Position numbers and translations under genes: made by a program
The notes under the pieces: model-generated
The model's database searches: none
The model's input: the letters and a program-made list of their open reading frames with translations, nothing else
Told to the model about the DNA's origin: nothing
Shown: positions 48,954-59,682 of the stretch, one piece after another
Numbering within the stretch: position 1 is the first letter of the stretch
Layout of the letters: every line of letters begins with the position of its first letter
NCBI RefSeq assembly: GCF_000478605.2
Contig: NZ_ASHX02000001.1
Location: 2,519,895-2,583,894 of the forward strand
Length of the DNA stretch: 64,000 nt
Origin: Streptomyces thermolilacinus SPC6
Lineage (GTDB): Bacteria; Actinomycetota; Actinomycetes; Streptomycetales; Streptomycetaceae
Reading direction: 5' to 3'

Positions 48954-50945
48954 TCACGCTCCGGCGGCGACGAGGACGGCGGCGACCGCCAGGACGACGG
49001 AACCGGCGAGCAGGACGCTGAGGTAGGTCTGCACGTTGCCGGTCTGGGCCCGCCGCACGGCCGCCCCGAGCAGGCCGGTCGTGGTGCCCGCTCCGCGTAC
49101 GTACGTCTCGACGACCTCCCGGTCGAGGAACCGGACCAGTGAGGCCGCGGCGCGCACGGGGCGTACGAACAGGGCGGTGTAGACGGCGTCCAGGTGGAAG
49201 CCGGTGGCGGCGTGCCGGTGGAGCGGGCCGAGCAGCAGTCGGCCCGGGTCGGCGGGGTCGGGCGCGGAGGCGATCGAGCCGTAGGCCGGGATGTGGGTGG
49301 CGATGGCCTCGGCTTCGGAGGCGGCCGGTTCGGCCTCGGGGTGGGCGGCGACGGCTCCGATCGGTACGTGCGCGGCGCGGGCGGTGGCCCGGCGCCAGGC
49401 GGCGTACGTGACGAGGCCGCCGATGAGGGCGAGGCCCGTGCCGAGGACCGCGGTGGTGGTGGTCGGGGTGAGGGCGTTCCCGTCGAACCAGTCGTCGAGG
49501 GAGGTGACGGTCAGGCCGAACGCGAGGGAGGGCAGGGCGAGCACCCACAGGACGGCGTTCATGGCGATGGGCTGCCGGCCGTGGTCGGGGGCCTCGGTGC
49601 CCTTGCCGTGGAAGGCGAGCAGCCACAGGCGGGCCGCGTAGGCGGCGGTGAGGAGGGCGGTGAGGAGTCCGGCGGCGAAGACGATCCAGCCGGCGCCGGC
49701 CGGGGCAATGTCCCGGTCGCCGAGGGCGGTGTGCTCGGCGGCGACGAGGACGGCTTCCTTGGAGAAGAACCCGGCGAACGGCGGGATGGCGGCGAGCGCG
49801 AGGAGGGCGACCGTCATCGTCCAGTACGCGTCGGGGACGCGCCGGGCGAGGCCGCTCATGCGGGACATGGCGGCGAGCGAGTTGGTGCCCGCCGCGTGGA
49901 TGACGACACCGGCGGCGAGGAACAGCAGGGCCTTGAACGCTCCGTGCGAGAGGAGGTGGAAGACGGCGGCGCCGCGGTCGCCGACGGCCAGGGCGCCCGA
50001 CATGTAGCCGAGCTGGCCGATGGTCGAGTAGGCGAGGACGCGCTTGATGTCGTCCTGCGCGAGCGCGGCGAGGCCCGAGCCGACCATGGTGAGCGCGGCC
50101 ATCACGGCGAGGACGGTCATGGCCGCCGCGGAGGCGGCGAAGACGGGGAGGAGACGCGCGACGAAGTAGACACCGGCGGCGACCATCGTCGCGGCGTGGA
50201 TGAGCGCGGAGACCGGTGTGGGACCGGCCATCGCGTCGGGGAGCCAGGTGTGCAGGGGGAACTGGGCGGACTTGCCCGCGACCCCGGCGAGGAGCAGCAG
50301 CGCCACGACGGTGGGGTGGTCGATGCCGCCCGCGGCGACGGAGCCGAGGATGCCGGTGATGCGGAACGTCCCGGCGTCGGCGGCCAGCGCGAACAGGCCG
50401 ATGAGGAAGGGGACGTCACCGAGCTTGGTGACGAGGAACGCCTTCAGGGAGGCGGCCCGCGCCTCGGGGGTCTCCCAGTAGTGGCCGACGAGGAAGTACG
50501 AGCAGATGCCCATGACCTCCCAGCCGACCAGCAGCACCATCAGGTCGCCGGAGTAGACGACGAGCAGCATCGCGGAGGTGAAGAGGGAGACGAGCGCCGC
50601 GTACGAGGGGTAGCGGGGGTCGTCGCGCAGGTAGCCGGTGGAGTAGATCTGCACGCAGGACGCGACGACGGCGACGAGGACGGCCGTGAGGGCGGCGAAC
50701 CCGTCGATGTGGAGGGCCAGCTCGATCGGGACCGAACCGGTCGGGGTGAGCTGGGTGGCCGCGTCGACGGCCTTCCCGCCGCCCTGGCGTACGGCGACGA
50801 GGACGGCGAGGACGAGCGCGGCGAGCGTCGGCAGGACGGCCAGGGGGCGTACGAAGCCGGGCGCGGTGCGGCCGAGGAGGAGGCCGGCGGCCGCGCCGAG
50901 GAACGGGAGGAGGGGGACGAGGAGGGCGAGGGTCGTGGTGGTCAC
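48954..50945 (-). CDS. nuoL: Complex I subunit L (antiporter-like with lateral helix)
   Basis: The product is 663 aa from GTG 50945, overlapping nuoK by four bases. It shows the conserved [80 protein letters not shown] and [17 protein letters not shown] motifs. The C-terminal 150 residues contain the lateral helix region ([31 protein letters not shown]). An Ala/Glu-rich insert near residue 540 is typical of Streptomyces. It completes the distal proton-pumping arm. Confidence 0.95.
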   Translation of the reverse strand: MTTTTLALLVPLLPFLGAAAGLLLGRTAPGFVRPLAVLPTLAALVLAVLVAVRQGGGKAVDAATQLTPTGSVPIELALHIDGFAALTAVLVAVVASCVQIYSTGYLRDDPRYPSYAALVSLFTSAMLLVVYSGDLMVLLVGWEVMGICSYFLVGHYWETPEARAASLKAFLVTKLGDVPFLIGLFALAADAGTFRITGILGSVAAGGIDHPTVVALLLLAGVAGKSAQFPLHTWLPDAMAGPTPVSALIHAATMVAAGVYFVARLLPVFAASAAAMTVLAVMAALTMVGSGLAALAQDDIKRVLAYSTIGQLGYMSGALAVGDRGAAVFHLLSHGAFKALLFLAAGVVIHAAGTNSLAAMSRMSGLARRVPDAYWTMTVALLALAAIPPFAGFFSKEAVLVAAEHTALGDRDIAPAGAGWIVFAAGLLTALLTAAYAARLWLLAFHGKGTEAPDHGRQPIAMNAVLWVLALPSLAFGLTVTSLDDWFDGNALTPTTTTAVLGTGLALIGGLVTYAAWRRATARAAHVPIGAVAAHPEAEPAASEAEAIATHIPAYGSIASAPDPADPGRLLLGPLHRHAATGFHLDAVYTALFVRPVRAAASLVRFLDREVVETYVRGAGTTTGLLGAAVRRAQTGNVQTYLSVLLAGSVVLAVAAVLVAAGA

Positions 50946-51352
50946 GCGGTGGCCTCAGCCTTCTTGCCGGTCGTCTGCTCGGGGGCATCGTCGGCGGCCA
51001 GATCGTCGGGGGCCTCGCCGGTGCCCGGGGCGGGTCCGTCGCCGGGGGGCTCGGCGTTGTCGCGGAGCCGGTCGATGTCGGCGGTGCCCCGGTTGCGGTA
51101 GACCATCAGCACGATCGCGAGGCCGATGCCGATCTCGGCGGCGGCGATGGCGATGGTGAAGAGGGTCAGCGCCTGGCCGGCGTGGAGAGTGTCGCGGAGC
51201 CAGACGTCGAAGGCGACGAGGTTGAGGTTGACGGCGTTGAGCATCAGCTCTACGGACATCAGGACGAGGATCGCGTTGCGGCGGGCGAGGACGCCGTACA
51301 GGCCGGTGCAGAAGAGCAGCACGGCGAGGACCGCCGGGTAGGCGAGGTGCAT
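50942..51352 (-). CDS. nuoK: Complex I subunit K
   Basis: The product is 136 aa from ATG 51352, which shares one base with the nuoJ stop (TGATG). Three transmembrane helices carry the conserved [18 protein letters not shown] and [21 protein letters not shown], including the two buried glutamates used for proton transfer. A 35-residue acidic/Pro-rich tail, [20 protein letters not shown] onward, is an addition over the usual 100 residues. Confidence 0.94.
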   Translation of the reverse strand: MHLAYPAVLAVLLFCTGLYGVLARRNAILVLMSVELMLNAVNLNLVAFDVWLRDTLHAGQALTLFTIAIAAAEIGIGLAIVLMVYRNRGTADIDRLRDNAEPPGDGPAPGTGEAPDDLAADDAPEQTTGKKAEATA

Positions 51353-51930
51353 CAGCGCTTGCCCTCCGTGTCCTTGTCGCCCTTGCGGGACAGCACGATC
51401 GCGCCGACCAGGGCGGCGAGGAGGAGGACGGACAGCGCCTCGAAGGGGAGCACCCAGTTCCGGAAGAGCATCTCGCCGGTGACTCGGGTGGTGCCCTGGG
51501 CGGGGCCGTCCAGGTCGATCCAGGTGGTGCGGAAGGCGTCGACGACGACCCACACGAGGGCGGCCGCGGCGGCGACGGCCACGACGAGGGCGGCGGGCCG
51601 GTTGCCCGAGTCGGCGTCCGGGGAGCGGCCGATGGGCGCCTTGGTGAGCATGAGGCCGAAGAGGAGGAGGACGACGACGGAACCGACGTAGATGAGGACC
51701 TGGACCCAGGCGATGAACTCGGCGGTGAGCAGCAGGTACTCGACGGCGATCCCGCCGAGGGCGACGACCAGCCACAGGGCGGCGTGCACCAGCTGGCGGG
51801 TGGTGACCGTGATGACCGCGGCGGCGAGGGTGACGACGCCGACGAGGAGGAACGCGACCTCCGCGCCGGTGGGCGAGAGGAAGCCGGGCGCGGCGAGGTG
51901 GGACAGGGCGGGCGCCGTGGCGGGCGTCAT
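51352..51930 (-). CDS. nuoJ: Complex I subunit J
   Basis: The product is 192 aa from ATG 51930. Five helices are predicted. [47 protein letters not shown] holds the conserved third helix (whose pi-bulge switches in complex I). It is packed between nuoI and nuoK with four- and one-base overlaps. Confidence 0.94.
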   Translation of the reverse strand: MTPATAPALSHLAAPGFLSPTGAEVAFLLVGVVTLAAAVITVTTRQLVHAALWLVVALGGIAVEYLLLTAEFIAWVQVLIYVGSVVVLLLFGLMLTKAPIGRSPDADSGNRPAALVVAVAAAAALVWVVVDAFRTTWIDLDGPAQGTTRVTGEMLFRNWVLPFEALSVLLLAALVGAIVLSRKGDKDTEGKR

Positions 51931-52574
51931 GCGGGGCCTCCCTCGGCGTCACCGGTGGGCGGGGTCGCGGGCCGGCCGGGGGCGGGCTGCTCGGTTGCCG
52001 ACTGTTCGGCGGCGGCCTGCTGCTCGGCGGCGGCCTGCTGCTCGGCGGCGCGCTGGGCGGCGAGCTTGTCGGCCGTCTTGCGCGCCGCGGCCAGCTCCTT
52101 CGGCTCCTCCGCGCCCGGGTCGAGGGCGGGCGGCTCCGGAACGGTCCACATCCACTCGCGGAGCTTGTCCCGCTCGTGGGTGAGGTCGCGGATGTCGGTC
52201 TCCGCGTACTCGAACTCCGGCGACCAGAACAGAGCGTCGAAAGGACACACCTCGATGCAGATACCGCAGTACATGCAGAGGGAGAAGTCGATGGCGAAGC
52301 GGTCGAGGACGTTGCGGCTGCGCTCGCGTCCGCCGGGGGCGGCGGGCGGCACCGTCTCCTTGTGGGAGTCGATGTAGATGCACCAGTCGGGGCATTCACG
52401 GGCGCAGAGCATGCAGACCGTGCAGTTCTCCTCGAACAGGCCGATCACGCCGCGGGTGCGGGGCGGGAGTTCGGGCTGGACGTCGGGGTACTGCGCGGTG
52501 TGGCTCTTCCTCGTCATCGTCCGCAGGGTGACGGCCAGGCCCTTGGCGAGACCGGAGCCGGGGATCGGAGGCAT
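51927..52574 (-). CDS. nuoI: Complex I subunit I, two [4Fe-4S] clusters
   Basis: The product is 215 aa from ATG 52574, sharing a base with the nuoH stop (TAATG). Two ferredoxin motifs [12 protein letters not shown] and [12 protein letters not shown] provide eight cysteines for clusters N6a and N6b. The C-terminal 70 residues are an Ala/Gln/Glu-rich extension ([16 protein letters not shown]) with a Pro-rich end, longer than in the usual NuoI. In a complex lacking NuoE/F/G these clusters would be the first in line for a ferredoxin donor. Confidence 0.94.
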   Translation of the reverse strand: MPPIPGSGLAKGLAVTLRTMTRKSHTAQYPDVQPELPPRTRGVIGLFEENCTVCMLCARECPDWCIYIDSHKETVPPAAPGGRERSRNVLDRFAIDFSLCMYCGICIEVCPFDALFWSPEFEYAETDIRDLTHERDKLREWMWTVPEPPALDPGAEEPKELAAARKTADKLAAQRAAEQQAAAEQQAAAEQSATEQPAPGRPATPPTGDAEGGPA

Positions 52575-53542
52575 TACTGGATCACCACCTTGACGACGCC
52601 GGTGAGGGCGATCTGGGCGAGGGCGAGCGGCACGAGCGTGGTCCAGGCGAGCTTCTGCAGCTGGTCCTCGCGCAGCCGCGGGTAGCTCACGCGCAGCCAG
52701 ATCACGACGAAGGCGAGCACGGCCGTCTTCAGCAGCGTCCACACCCAGCCCAGGCCGTCGGCGCCGAACGGGCCGTGCCAGCCGCCGAGGAAGAGGACGG
52801 TGGTCAGACCGCACAGGACGACGATGCCCGCGTACTCGGCGAGCAGGAACAGGGCGAAACGCAGGCCGGTGTACTCGGTGTACGCGCCGAAGATGATTTC
52901 CGAGTCGGCGACCGGCATGTCGAACGGCGGGCGCTGGAGCTCGGCGAGGCCGGCGACGAAGAAGACCAGCGCGCCGACGATCTGCCAGGGCAGCCACCAC
53001 CACTCGAACGCGTCGAGGATGCCGGTCAGCGAGACGGTGCCGGCCGCCATGGCGACGGACGCGGCGGCGAGCAGCATCGGCAGTTCGTACGCGAGGAGCT
53101 GCGCGGCGGTGCGGAGGCCGCCGAGGAGGGAGAACTTGTTGGCGGACGCCCAGCCCGCCATGAGGGAGCCGAGCACGCCCACGCCCATCACGGCGAGGAC
53201 GAAGAAGATCCCCGCGTCGACGACCACGCCGACCGCGCCCTCGCCGGGGCCGACCGGGATGGCCACGAGGACGAGGAGGTACGGCAGGAGGGCGATGGCG
53301 GGGGCGAGCTGGAAGATGCGGCGGTCGGCGCTGGCCGGGACCACGTCCTCCTTCTGCGCGAACTTCACGCCGTCGGCGACGAGCTGCGCCCAGCCGTGGA
53401 AGCCGCCCGCGTACATGGGGCCGAGGCGGCCCTGCATGTGCGCCATCACCTTGTGCTCGGTCTGCCCGACGACGAGGGGCAGGACGAGGAACACGGCGAA
53501 GACGACGACCAGGCGGAGGGCGACGTCGAGTACGTCGTTCAC
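52574..53542 (-). CDS. nuoH: Complex I subunit H (quinone-site membrane subunit)
   Basis: The product is 322 aa from GTG 53542, overlapping nuoC by four bases. Eight helices are predicted. The conserved cytoplasmic loops [41 protein letters not shown] and [28 protein letters not shown], rich in the charged residues linking quinone chemistry to pumping, are intact. In complete complexes this subunit packs against NuoB and NuoD; here nuoD is not in the operon. Confidence 0.94.
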   Translation of the reverse strand: MNDVLDVALRLVVVFAVFLVLPLVVGQTEHKVMAHMQGRLGPMYAGGFHGWAQLVADGVKFAQKEDVVPASADRRIFQLAPAIALLPYLLVLVAIPVGPGEGAVGVVVDAGIFFVLAVMGVGVLGSLMAGWASANKFSLLGGLRTAAQLLAYELPMLLAAASVAMAAGTVSLTGILDAFEWWWLPWQIVGALVFFVAGLAELQRPPFDMPVADSEIIFGAYTEYTGLRFALFLLAEYAGIVVLCGLTTVLFLGGWHGPFGADGLGWVWTLLKTAVLAFVVIWLRVSYPRLREDQLQKLAWTTLVPLALAQIALTGVVKVVIQ

Positions 53543-55029
53543 GCGTCGTCTCCTTCGGGTCCTTCGGCGCGCCGCCGCTCGGGGGCGGGGGTTTGGCCGG
53601 GGTCCGGGGCGGGGGGCGCCTCGGGGGCGGGGGTTGGGTCGGGGGCGGATGCCGGGGCCGCCTCGGGGGCGGGGGTTGTGTCAGGTGCGGGGGTGGCGTG
53701 CGGTGTCGTGGGCGTGCCGGGTGCTGGTGTGGCGTCGGCTGCTGGGGGCGCCTCCGGGTCCGGGGACGCGGGCGCGTCCGGGTCCGGGGTCGCCTTTGGG
53801 GCCGGGGTCGCGGGCGCGTCCGGGTCCGGGGTCGCCTTTGGGTCCGGGGTCGCCTTTGGGGCCGGCTCGGTCTCCGGAGCTTCGGCCGCTTCCCGCGACG
53901 GGGCCGCGTCCGGGGACGCGGGTGGCTCCGGGGCCGGGGCGGTCTCCGGTGCGGGGGCGGACTCCGGGGCCTGGGGCACCTCCGGGGCCGGGGTCGCCGG
54001 GGTCGCCTCCGAGGGGGTGTCGAAGGCGGGGCGGGGGTTGTTCCAGGGGGCGTCCGCGCTGCGGGGGCGGCGGGATGCCGCCGGAGTTTCCGGCTGGGGA
54101 GCGGCGGCGCGCTGGCTCGCCGAGCCCTCGCTCGCCGAGCGGCCCCGGCGCTGGGTGGCCGAGCCCTCGCCTGCCGTGCGGGTACGGCGGGGGCGGGGGG
54201 TCGCCACGCCCGGGGCCGCCTCGGTGGCCGGGTTCGCCTCGGCGGCGGGGGCCTCCGGAGCCGTACCGGACGCCGGAGCCGTACCGGCGGGCGGGAGCTG
54301 GCTGGCCGAGCCCTGGCTTGCCGTGCGGGCGCGGCGCGGGCGCTCCCCCGCGCCCGCCGCGCCGCCCGCCGCGCCCGCCCGGCCACGCCTTGGCGACGCG
54401 GGCGGCCAGCACGAAGTCCTTGCGCAGGGGGTGGGCGGGAGCTGGCCCTTCAGGGGGCCCCACTCGTTCGGGTCGGGCACGCCGGGCGGCAGCATCTGGC
54501 GCCGCTTCGGGCCGCCGTGCTCCGACTCGCCCGGCTCCTTGGCGCCCGGCCACGCCTTGGCGACGCGGGCGGCCAGCACGAAGTCCTTGCGCAGGGGGTG
54601 GCCCTCGAAGTTGTCGGGAAGCAGCAGGTGCGCCGGGTTGGGGTGGCCGTCGAAGGTCACGCCGAACATCTCGGCGGTCTCCCGCTCGTGCCACCCGGCG
54701 CCCGCGTACACGCCCACGGCCGTCGGCAGGACCGCCGCGTCGTGCGGGACGGTCGTGCGCAGCAGCAGGCGGCGCACCCGGCCGCCCTCCAGCGAGGCGA
54801 CATGGGCGCAGACGCGGAAGCCCGTGCCGGGCTCGTCCACGGCGCTCAGCCAGTCGAAGTAGGTGCAGCCCAGGGTGGAGCGCGCGGTCTCCAGCGCGGT
54901 GATCCACGAGGCGGCTGGCACGTCCACGGTCAGGAGGTCGTACGCCTGCTCGGCGGTGGCGTCCGCGCCGAAGACGTCGGTGACCCCGTCGGGGAGGCGG
55001 TCGTAGGCGGTCGGGTCGTACGCGTTCAC
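53539..55029 (-). CDS. nuoC: Complex I subunit C with long Pro/Ala-rich C-terminal tail
   Basis: The product is 496 aa from GTG 55029. Residues 1-150 are an ordinary NuoC domain, with [38 protein letters not shown] and the hallmark [16 protein letters not shown]. After [26 protein letters not shown] the remaining about 310 residues are low-complexity Pro/Ala/Thr/Glu, with [13 protein letters not shown] repeats. A 59-bp direct repeat inside the gene puts a second copy of the HPLRKDF-coding DNA out of frame. The tail length is probably variable by slippage. nuoD, which usually follows nuoC, is absent. Confidence 0.88.
   Translation of the reverse strand: MNAYDPTAYDRLPDGVTDVFGADATAEQAYDLLTVDVPAASWITALETARSTLGCTYFDWLSAVDEPGTGFRVCAHVASLEGGRVRRLLLRTTVPHDAAVLPTAVGVYAGAGWHERETAEMFGVTFDGHPNPAHLLLPDNFEGHPLRKDFVLAARVAKAWPGAKEPGESEHGGPKRRQMLPPGVPDPNEWGPLKGQLPPTPCARTSCWPPASPRRGRAGAAGGAAGAGERPRRARTASQGSASQLPPAGTAPASGTAPEAPAAEANPATEAAPGVATPRPRRTRTAGEGSATQRRGRSASEGSASQRAAAPQPETPAASRRPRSADAPWNNPRPAFDTPSEATPATPAPEVPQAPESAPAPETAPAPEPPASPDAAPSREAAEAPETEPAPKATPDPKATPDPDAPATPAPKATPDPDAPASPDPEAPPAADATPAPGTPTTPHATPAPDTTPAPEAAPASAPDPTPAPEAPPAPDPGQTPAPERRRAEGPEGDDA
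54376..54601. repeat. 59-bp perfect direct repeat inside nuoC
   Basis: 54376-54434 and 54543-54601 are identical, with copies offset by 167 bp, a distance not divisible by three. The upstream copy in the gene (54543-54601) encodes the conserved [19 protein letters not shown]. The second copy is read in another frame as Cys/Trp/Arg-rich sequence. Confidence 0.95.
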
Positions 55030-55631
55030 CTGGCGTCGCCTCCCGGTGCGGGCGGCGGGGTGACGAGGCCGCTGCGCAGGGCGGCGGCGGACGGCCGGGA
55101 GGAGTCGCCGCGCGCGTACCGCTCGTGCAGGGACTCGCGGGCGATCTTCTCCTGGAGCTTCAGGATGCCCTGGAGCAGCGCCTCGGGACGGGGCGGGCAG
55201 CCAGGTACGTACACGTCCACCGGGATGATCTGGTCGACGCCCTTGGTGACGGAGTACGAGTCCCAGTACGGCCCGCCGCAGTTGGAGCAGGCGCCGAAGG
55301 AGATCACGTACTTCGGCTCGGGCATCTGCTCGTACAGGCGCTTCACGGCGGGCGCCATCTTGTCGGTGACCGTGCCGGACACGACCATCAGGTCGGCCTG
55401 GCGCGGGCCGGGCGCGAACGGGATCACGCCGAGCCGGATGAAGTCGTGGCGGGCCATCGACGCGGCGATGAACTCGATGGCGCAGCAGGCCAGCCCGAAG
55501 TTGAACACCCACAGGCTGTAGCGGCGGCCCCAGTTCAGGACGACCTTCATCGGCTCGGGCGCCAGCCGGGACAGTACGCCCAGCTTCTGCGGCTCGGGCA
55601 GCGGTACCGGCTCGGACGGAGTCACGTCCAT
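55026..55631 (-). CDS. nuoB: Complex I subunit B, cluster N2
   Basis: The product is 201 aa from ATG 55631, overlapping nuoA by 10 bp. The four ligands of cluster N2 are present in [10 protein letters not shown] (adjacent cysteines), [15 protein letters not shown] and VPGCPPRPE. Residues 1-30 and 165-201 are Pro/Ala-rich extensions. N2 reduces quinone at the NuoB/NuoD interface, so lack of a local nuoD is notable. Confidence 0.95.
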   Translation of the reverse strand: MDVTPSEPVPLPEPQKLGVLSRLAPEPMKVVLNWGRRYSLWVFNFGLACCAIEFIAASMARHDFIRLGVIPFAPGPRQADLMVVSGTVTDKMAPAVKRLYEQMPEPKYVISFGACSNCGGPYWDSYSVTKGVDQIIPVDVYVPGCPPRPEALLQGILKLQEKIARESLHERYARGDSSRPSAAALRSGLVTPPPAPGGDAR

Positions 55632-56014
55632 GTCAGGACGCCCTTCTTGTACGCGTAGAGCAGTCCCACGGCCAGGAAGCCGAGGAAGATGAACATCTCG
55701 ACCAGCGTGGTCGCGCCGTACCCCGCCTCGGCGAAGACGGTCGCCCACGGGAAGAGGAAGATCGAGTCGACCGCGAAGATGACGTAGAGGAAGGCGTAGA
55801 CGTAGTAGCGGACCTGGGTGTGGGCCCAGCCCTCCCCCACGGGATCGACGCCGCACTCGTACGTCAGGAGCTTCTCCGGCGTCGGCACGACGGGGCGCAG
55901 CAGCCGCCCGGCCGCGAACGCGACCGCCACGAAGAGCACGCCGATCACGGCGAGGAGTCCGACGGCCGAGTAGCTCTGGAAGTAGTCGGCCGCGAGCCCG
56001 GTCTGTTCCGGCAC
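55622..56014 (-). CDS. nuoA: Complex I subunit A
   Basis: The product is 130 aa from GTG 56014. Three helices are predicted. The conserved loop [44 protein letters not shown] includes the catalytic-site Cys. It is the first gene of the reduced operon. The 190 bp to the divergent kinase gene must contain the operon promoter. Confidence 0.95.
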   Translation of the reverse strand: MPEQTGLAADYFQSYSAVGLLAVIGVLFVAVAFAAGRLLRPVVPTPEKLLTYECGVDPVGEGWAHTQVRYYVYAFLYVIFAVDSIFLFPWATVFAEAGYGATTLVEMFIFLGFLAVGLLYAYKKGVLTWT

Positions 56015-56205
56015 GTCCCGTCCCTCTCTCTTCCTGCCTCCGCGGGCGCCGGTCCGGCGGGCCGGCGATCTGTACGCACGGGAGTCTAGGCCCTGGCAAA
56101 GCCGCGGTAATCAGCCGTGCCCGGCCCGAGGTGGGGTTATCCCCACCGGGCGCCACCCATGTACCCCATGGCGCCGCCGGGTCGCGTCCCGGCAGGCTGG
56201 GCGCC

Positions 56206-57399
56206 ATGACCACGCGCAGCGACCGGCCCGCCCCGGCTCCCCCCTCCCCCACGGTGCCGCCCGCGGACCGCGTCGGGTTCGGGGCGACCATGTGGAAGGA
56301 GGTCGTCCATCTGCTGGTGAACCTGCCATTGTCGCTCCTCGCGTTCGTTTATGTAACGGTCGCGGTGGCCGTCGGGGTCGCCCTGTCCGTCACGGTCGTC
56401 GGGCTGCCGCTGCTGGCGGCCGGGCTGGCCGGGGCGCGGCTGGTCGGGCGGGCGGAACGGGCGCGGGCCCGGGCCCTGCTGGACGTACGGGTGGAGGAGC
56501 CGAGCCGTCCGCCGTACCGGCCGGGCGGCGGCGCGCTGGGCGTCGTGTGGACGGCGCTGGGGGACCCGGTGGCGTGGCGGACGGTGCTGTACGGGTTCGT
56601 GCGGCTGCCGTGGGGGGTGCTGACGTTCACGGTGACGCTGGTCGCGCTGGGGGTGCTGTGGCCCGCGCTGCCGTACCTGGTCCGTTGGATGGCCAACGCC
56701 GACCGGGCCATGGTGCGCGGGCTGCTGGGGCCTTCGGACGAGCTGGAGCGGCGGGTCGCGGAGCTGGAGTCGGACCGGGGCGTCGTGGTGGACGTGGCGG
56801 CGGCGGACCTGCGCCGCATCGAACGGGACCTGCACGACGGGGCGCAGGCGCGGCTCGTGGCGCTCGCGATGGGCCTGGGCCTCGCGAAGGAGAAGGCCGC
56901 CGAGGACCCGGACGCGGCCGCGCGGATGGTGGAGGAGGCTCACAGCGAGGTGAAGCTGGCGCTGCGGGAGCTGCGGGACCTCGCGCGCGGCATCCACCCC
57001 GCCGTCCTCACCGACCGGGGCCTGGACGCGGCGCTGTCGTCCGTCGCGTCGCGCTGCACGGTGCCGGTGACGGTGACGGTCGATCTGCCGGAGCGCCCGG
57101 CGGAGGCCACGGAGGGCATCGCGTACTTCACCGTCTCCGAGCTGCTCCAGAACGTCTCCAAGCACGCCCGCGCCCGCCACGCCACCGGCAACGTCTGGCG
57201 CACCGGCGACCGCCTCCTCATCCAGGTCACCGACGACGGACACGACGGCGCCGACCCCGCGCACGGCACCGGCCTCGCCGGACTCGCCGAACGCCTCGAC
57301 GCCGTGGACGGGCTGTTCGTCGTGGACTCGCCGCCGGGCGGGCCGACGACGGTGACCGCCGAGCTGCCCTGGCGGAGCCGTACGGCCGTACGGCGCTGA
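56206..57399 (+). CDS. Histidine kinase 1 of a tandem pair (NarX/DesK type)
   Basis: The product is 397 aa from ATG 56206. The N-terminal sensor region has about four transmembrane helices in the [22 protein letters not shown] ... [15 protein letters not shown] format. HisKA_3 follows, with the phospho-accepting His at residue 210 in [15 protein letters not shown]. The ATPase domain has the N-box [15 protein letters not shown] and G-box [11 protein letters not shown]. It is 180 bp ahead of a paralogous kinase, and the two share an almost identical 201-bp segment. The single response regulator lies after the second kinase. Confidence 0.9.
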   Translation: MTTRSDRPAPAPPSPTVPPADRVGFGATMWKEVVHLLVNLPLSLLAFVYVTVAVAVGVALSVTVVGLPLLAAGLAGARLVGRAERARARALLDVRVEEPSRPPYRPGGGALGVVWTALGDPVAWRTVLYGFVRLPWGVLTFTVTLVALGVLWPALPYLVRWMANADRAMVRGLLGPSDELERRVAELESDRGVVVDVAAADLRRIERDLHDGAQARLVALAMGLGLAKEKAAEDPDAAARMVEEAHSEVKLALRELRDLARGIHPAVLTDRGLDAALSSVASRCTVPVTVTVDLPERPAEATEGIAYFTVSELLQNVSKHARARHATGNVWRTGDRLLIQVTDDGHDGADPAHGTGLAGLAERLDAVDGLFVVDSPPGGPTTVTAELPWRSRTAVRR

Positions 57400-57404
57400 G
57401 ACGG

Positions 57405-57446
57405 CCCCGCACACGCTGGCCCCGCACACGCTGGCCCCGCACACGC
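57405..57446. repeat. Short 15-bp tandem repeat between the kinase genes
   Basis: CCCCGCACACGCTGG occurs twice and a 12-bp partial copy follows (57405-57446). The rest of this 179-bp spacer is a CCCGGCACC-rich tract. I see no gene and no terminator in it. Confidence 0.8.
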
Positions 57447-57578
57447 CCACCCGGCACACCCGCCCGGCACCCGCCTCCCGAGCACCCCCGGCACCTCGGA
57501 CCCCCGGCACCCCTCGGGCCCCCGGCACCGGGCACGACCAGCCCCCACCACCTCCCCGAGCAGAACGGAACCCCTCCC

Positions 57579-58904
57579 ATGGCCCTGGCATACGGCCCCG
57601 GCACCGGCCGCCCGCGCCGCGCACCGCGCCTCCCCGCCCGGCTGGGCGTCCCGCTGACGGCCAGGACCTGGCGGGAGTTCGGCCATTTAGTGCTCGGCCT
57701 GCCGCTGAGCCTGGCGTACTTCGCCTTGACCGTGACGGCCCTCGCGGTCGGCACCGGGCTGGTCGTCACGTTCGTCGGCATCCCCGTACTGGCCCTGGCC
57801 CTGGCGATGTGCCGGGGCATCGGCGCCGTCGAACGGGCCAGGGCTCGTGCGCTCCTGGACGTACGGGTCGGCGCCCCCGAGCCCGTAGGCGCCGAGCCGG
57901 GCACCGGGCTGACGGGCGCGATGTGGGCGGTCCTCAAGAGCGGCGCCTCCTGGCGGCACGTGCTGTACGCGCTGCTGCACATGCCGTGGGCGGTGTGCGC
58001 GTTCTCGCTGGCGGTGACGTTCTGGAGCCTTGCGTGGGGCCTGGTCACGTACCCGCTGTGGCAGTGGACGCTGCCCGTGGGCGTCGGCGTGCACGGCATC
58101 CAGGTGTACGGGGACGGGGTGCGCGCCTACGTGCTGGACTCGCCCGGCGAGCTGGCCGTCACCAGCCTGGCCGGGCTCGTGCTGCTGTTCCCGGCGGCGT
58201 GGCTGGTCCGCGGCCTGGCCTCCGTGGACCGGGCGATGGTCCGGGGGCTGCTCGGCCCGTCGCGGCTGGCCAACCGGGTGGTCGAGCTGGAGTCGGACCG
58301 GGGCGTCGTGGTGGACACGGCGGCGGCGGACCTGCGCCGCATCGAACGGGACCTGCACGACGGGGCGCAGGCGCGGCTGGTCGCCCTCGCCATGGACCTG
58401 GGCCTCGCCAGGGAGAAGGCCGCCGAGGACCCGGACGCGGCCGCGCGGATGGTCCAGGAGGCGCACGACGAGGTGAAGCTCGCGCTGCGGGAGCTGCGGG
58501 ACCTCGCGCGCGGCATCCACCCGGCGATCCTCACCGACCGGGGCCTCGACGCGGCGCTGTCGTCCGTCGCGTCACGGTGCGCCGTACCGGTGACGGTGAG
58601 CGTGGACCTGCCGTCGCGGCCCGCCGCCGCGATCGAGGGCATCGCGTACTTCACCGTCTCCGAGCTGCTCCAGAACGTCTCCAAGCACGCCCGCGCCCGC
58701 CACGCCACCGTCAACGTCTGGCGCACCGGCGACCGCCTCCTCATCCAGGTCACCGACGACGGACACGGCGGCGCCGACCCCGCGCACGGCACCGGCCTCG
58801 CCGGACTCGCCGAACGCCTCGACGCCGTGGACGGGGTCCTCGCCGTCCGCTCCCCCGGCGGCGGTCCGACGACCGTCACGGCGGAGCTGCCCTGGCGAGC
58901 TTGA
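57579..58904 (+). CDS. Histidine kinase 2 of the tandem pair
   Basis: The product is 441 aa from ATG 57579; the ribosome site is weak. Its sensor part differs from kinase 1 by an extra external loop (GVHGIQVYGDGVRAYVLDSPGELAV, about residues 165-195) between helices. The HisKA_3 His is residue 260, in the same [15 protein letters not shown] context. The ATPase domain is nearly the same as that of kinase 1. The two may respond to different signals and phosphorylate the same regulator, or form heterodimers. Confidence 0.9.
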   Translation: MALAYGPGTGRPRRAPRLPARLGVPLTARTWREFGHLVLGLPLSLAYFALTVTALAVGTGLVVTFVGIPVLALALAMCRGIGAVERARARALLDVRVGAPEPVGAEPGTGLTGAMWAVLKSGASWRHVLYALLHMPWAVCAFSLAVTFWSLAWGLVTYPLWQWTLPVGVGVHGIQVYGDGVRAYVLDSPGELAVTSLAGLVLLFPAAWLVRGLASVDRAMVRGLLGPSRLANRVVELESDRGVVVDTAAADLRRIERDLHDGAQARLVALAMDLGLAREKAAEDPDAAARMVQEAHDEVKLALRELRDLARGIHPAILTDRGLDAALSSVASRCAVPVTVSVDLPSRPAAAIEGIAYFTVSELLQNVSKHARARHATVNVWRTGDRLLIQVTDDGHGGADPAHGTGLAGLAERLDAVDGVLAVRSPGGGPTTVTAELPWRA

Positions 58905-59010
58905 CCACACTTCGGCGGTGTCCGCCCGCGCGGCGGGACTTGCTGGAATGCTGGTGGTGACGGTGGGAACCGCCGTTCGAGCCGGATCGGGAGTGGGGGG
59001 TCGCAGGGCC

Positions 59011-59682
59011 GTGGACGACAGGGTGCGGGTGGTCATCGCGGAGGATTCCGTACTGCTCAGGGAGGGACTGACCCGGCTGCTCACGGACCGCGGGCACGAG
59101 GTCGTGGCGGGGGTCGGAGACGCGGACGCCCTGGTCAAGACGGTGGACGCGCTGGCCGCCGACGGCACCCCGCCGGACGTGGTCGTGGCGGACGTGCGGA
59201 TGCCGCCGACCCACACGGACGAGGGCGTCAGGGCGGCCGTACGGCTCCGCAAGGACCATCCGCGCGTCGGGGTGCTGGTGCTGTCGCAGTACGTCGAGGA
59301 GCGGTACGCGACGGAGCTGCTGGCCGGGAACAGCCGGGGCGTCGGCTACCTGCTGAAGGACCGGGTCGCGGACGTCCGGGAGTTCGTGGACGCGGTGGTG
59401 CGGGTCGCCGGGGGCGGCACGGCGCTGGACCCGGAGGTCGTGGCGCAGCTGCTGGGGCGCAGCCGTCGGCAGGACGTGCTGACGGGGCTGACGCCGCGCG
59501 AGCGGGAGGTCCTCGGTCTGATGGCCGAGGGCCGTACGAACTCGGCGATCGCGCGGCAGCTGGTGGTGAGCGACGGGGCGGTCGAGAAGCACGTCAGCAA
59601 CATCTTCCTGAAGCTGGGGCTCTCGCCCAGCGAAGGGGATCACCGCCGGGTGCTCGCCGTGCTCACGTACCTGAACTCCTGA
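59011..59682 (+). CDS. NarL/FixJ-type response regulator
   Basis: The product is 223 aa from GTG 59011 (DDRVRVVIAEDSVLLRE), chosen because receiver domains begin there; ATG 58948 is an alternative. The phospho-acceptor is Asp61 in VVVADVRMPP, with Thr/Ser replaced by LSQYVEERY and Lys in YLLKDRV. The LuxR-type HTH is LTPREREVLGLMAEGRTNSAIARQLVVSDGAVEKHVSNIFLKLGL. It is downstream of both kinases and is their likely partner. Targets could include the adjacent nuo or kor operons. Confidence 0.9.
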   Translation: MDDRVRVVIAEDSVLLREGLTRLLTDRGHEVVAGVGDADALVKTVDALAADGTPPDVVVADVRMPPTHTDEGVRAAVRLRKDHPRVGVLVLSQYVEERYATELLAGNSRGVGYLLKDRVADVREFVDAVVRVAGGGTALDPEVVAQLLGRSRRQDVLTGLTPREREVLGLMAEGRTNSAIARQLVVSDGAVEKHVSNIFLKLGLSPSEGDHRRVLAVLTYLNS

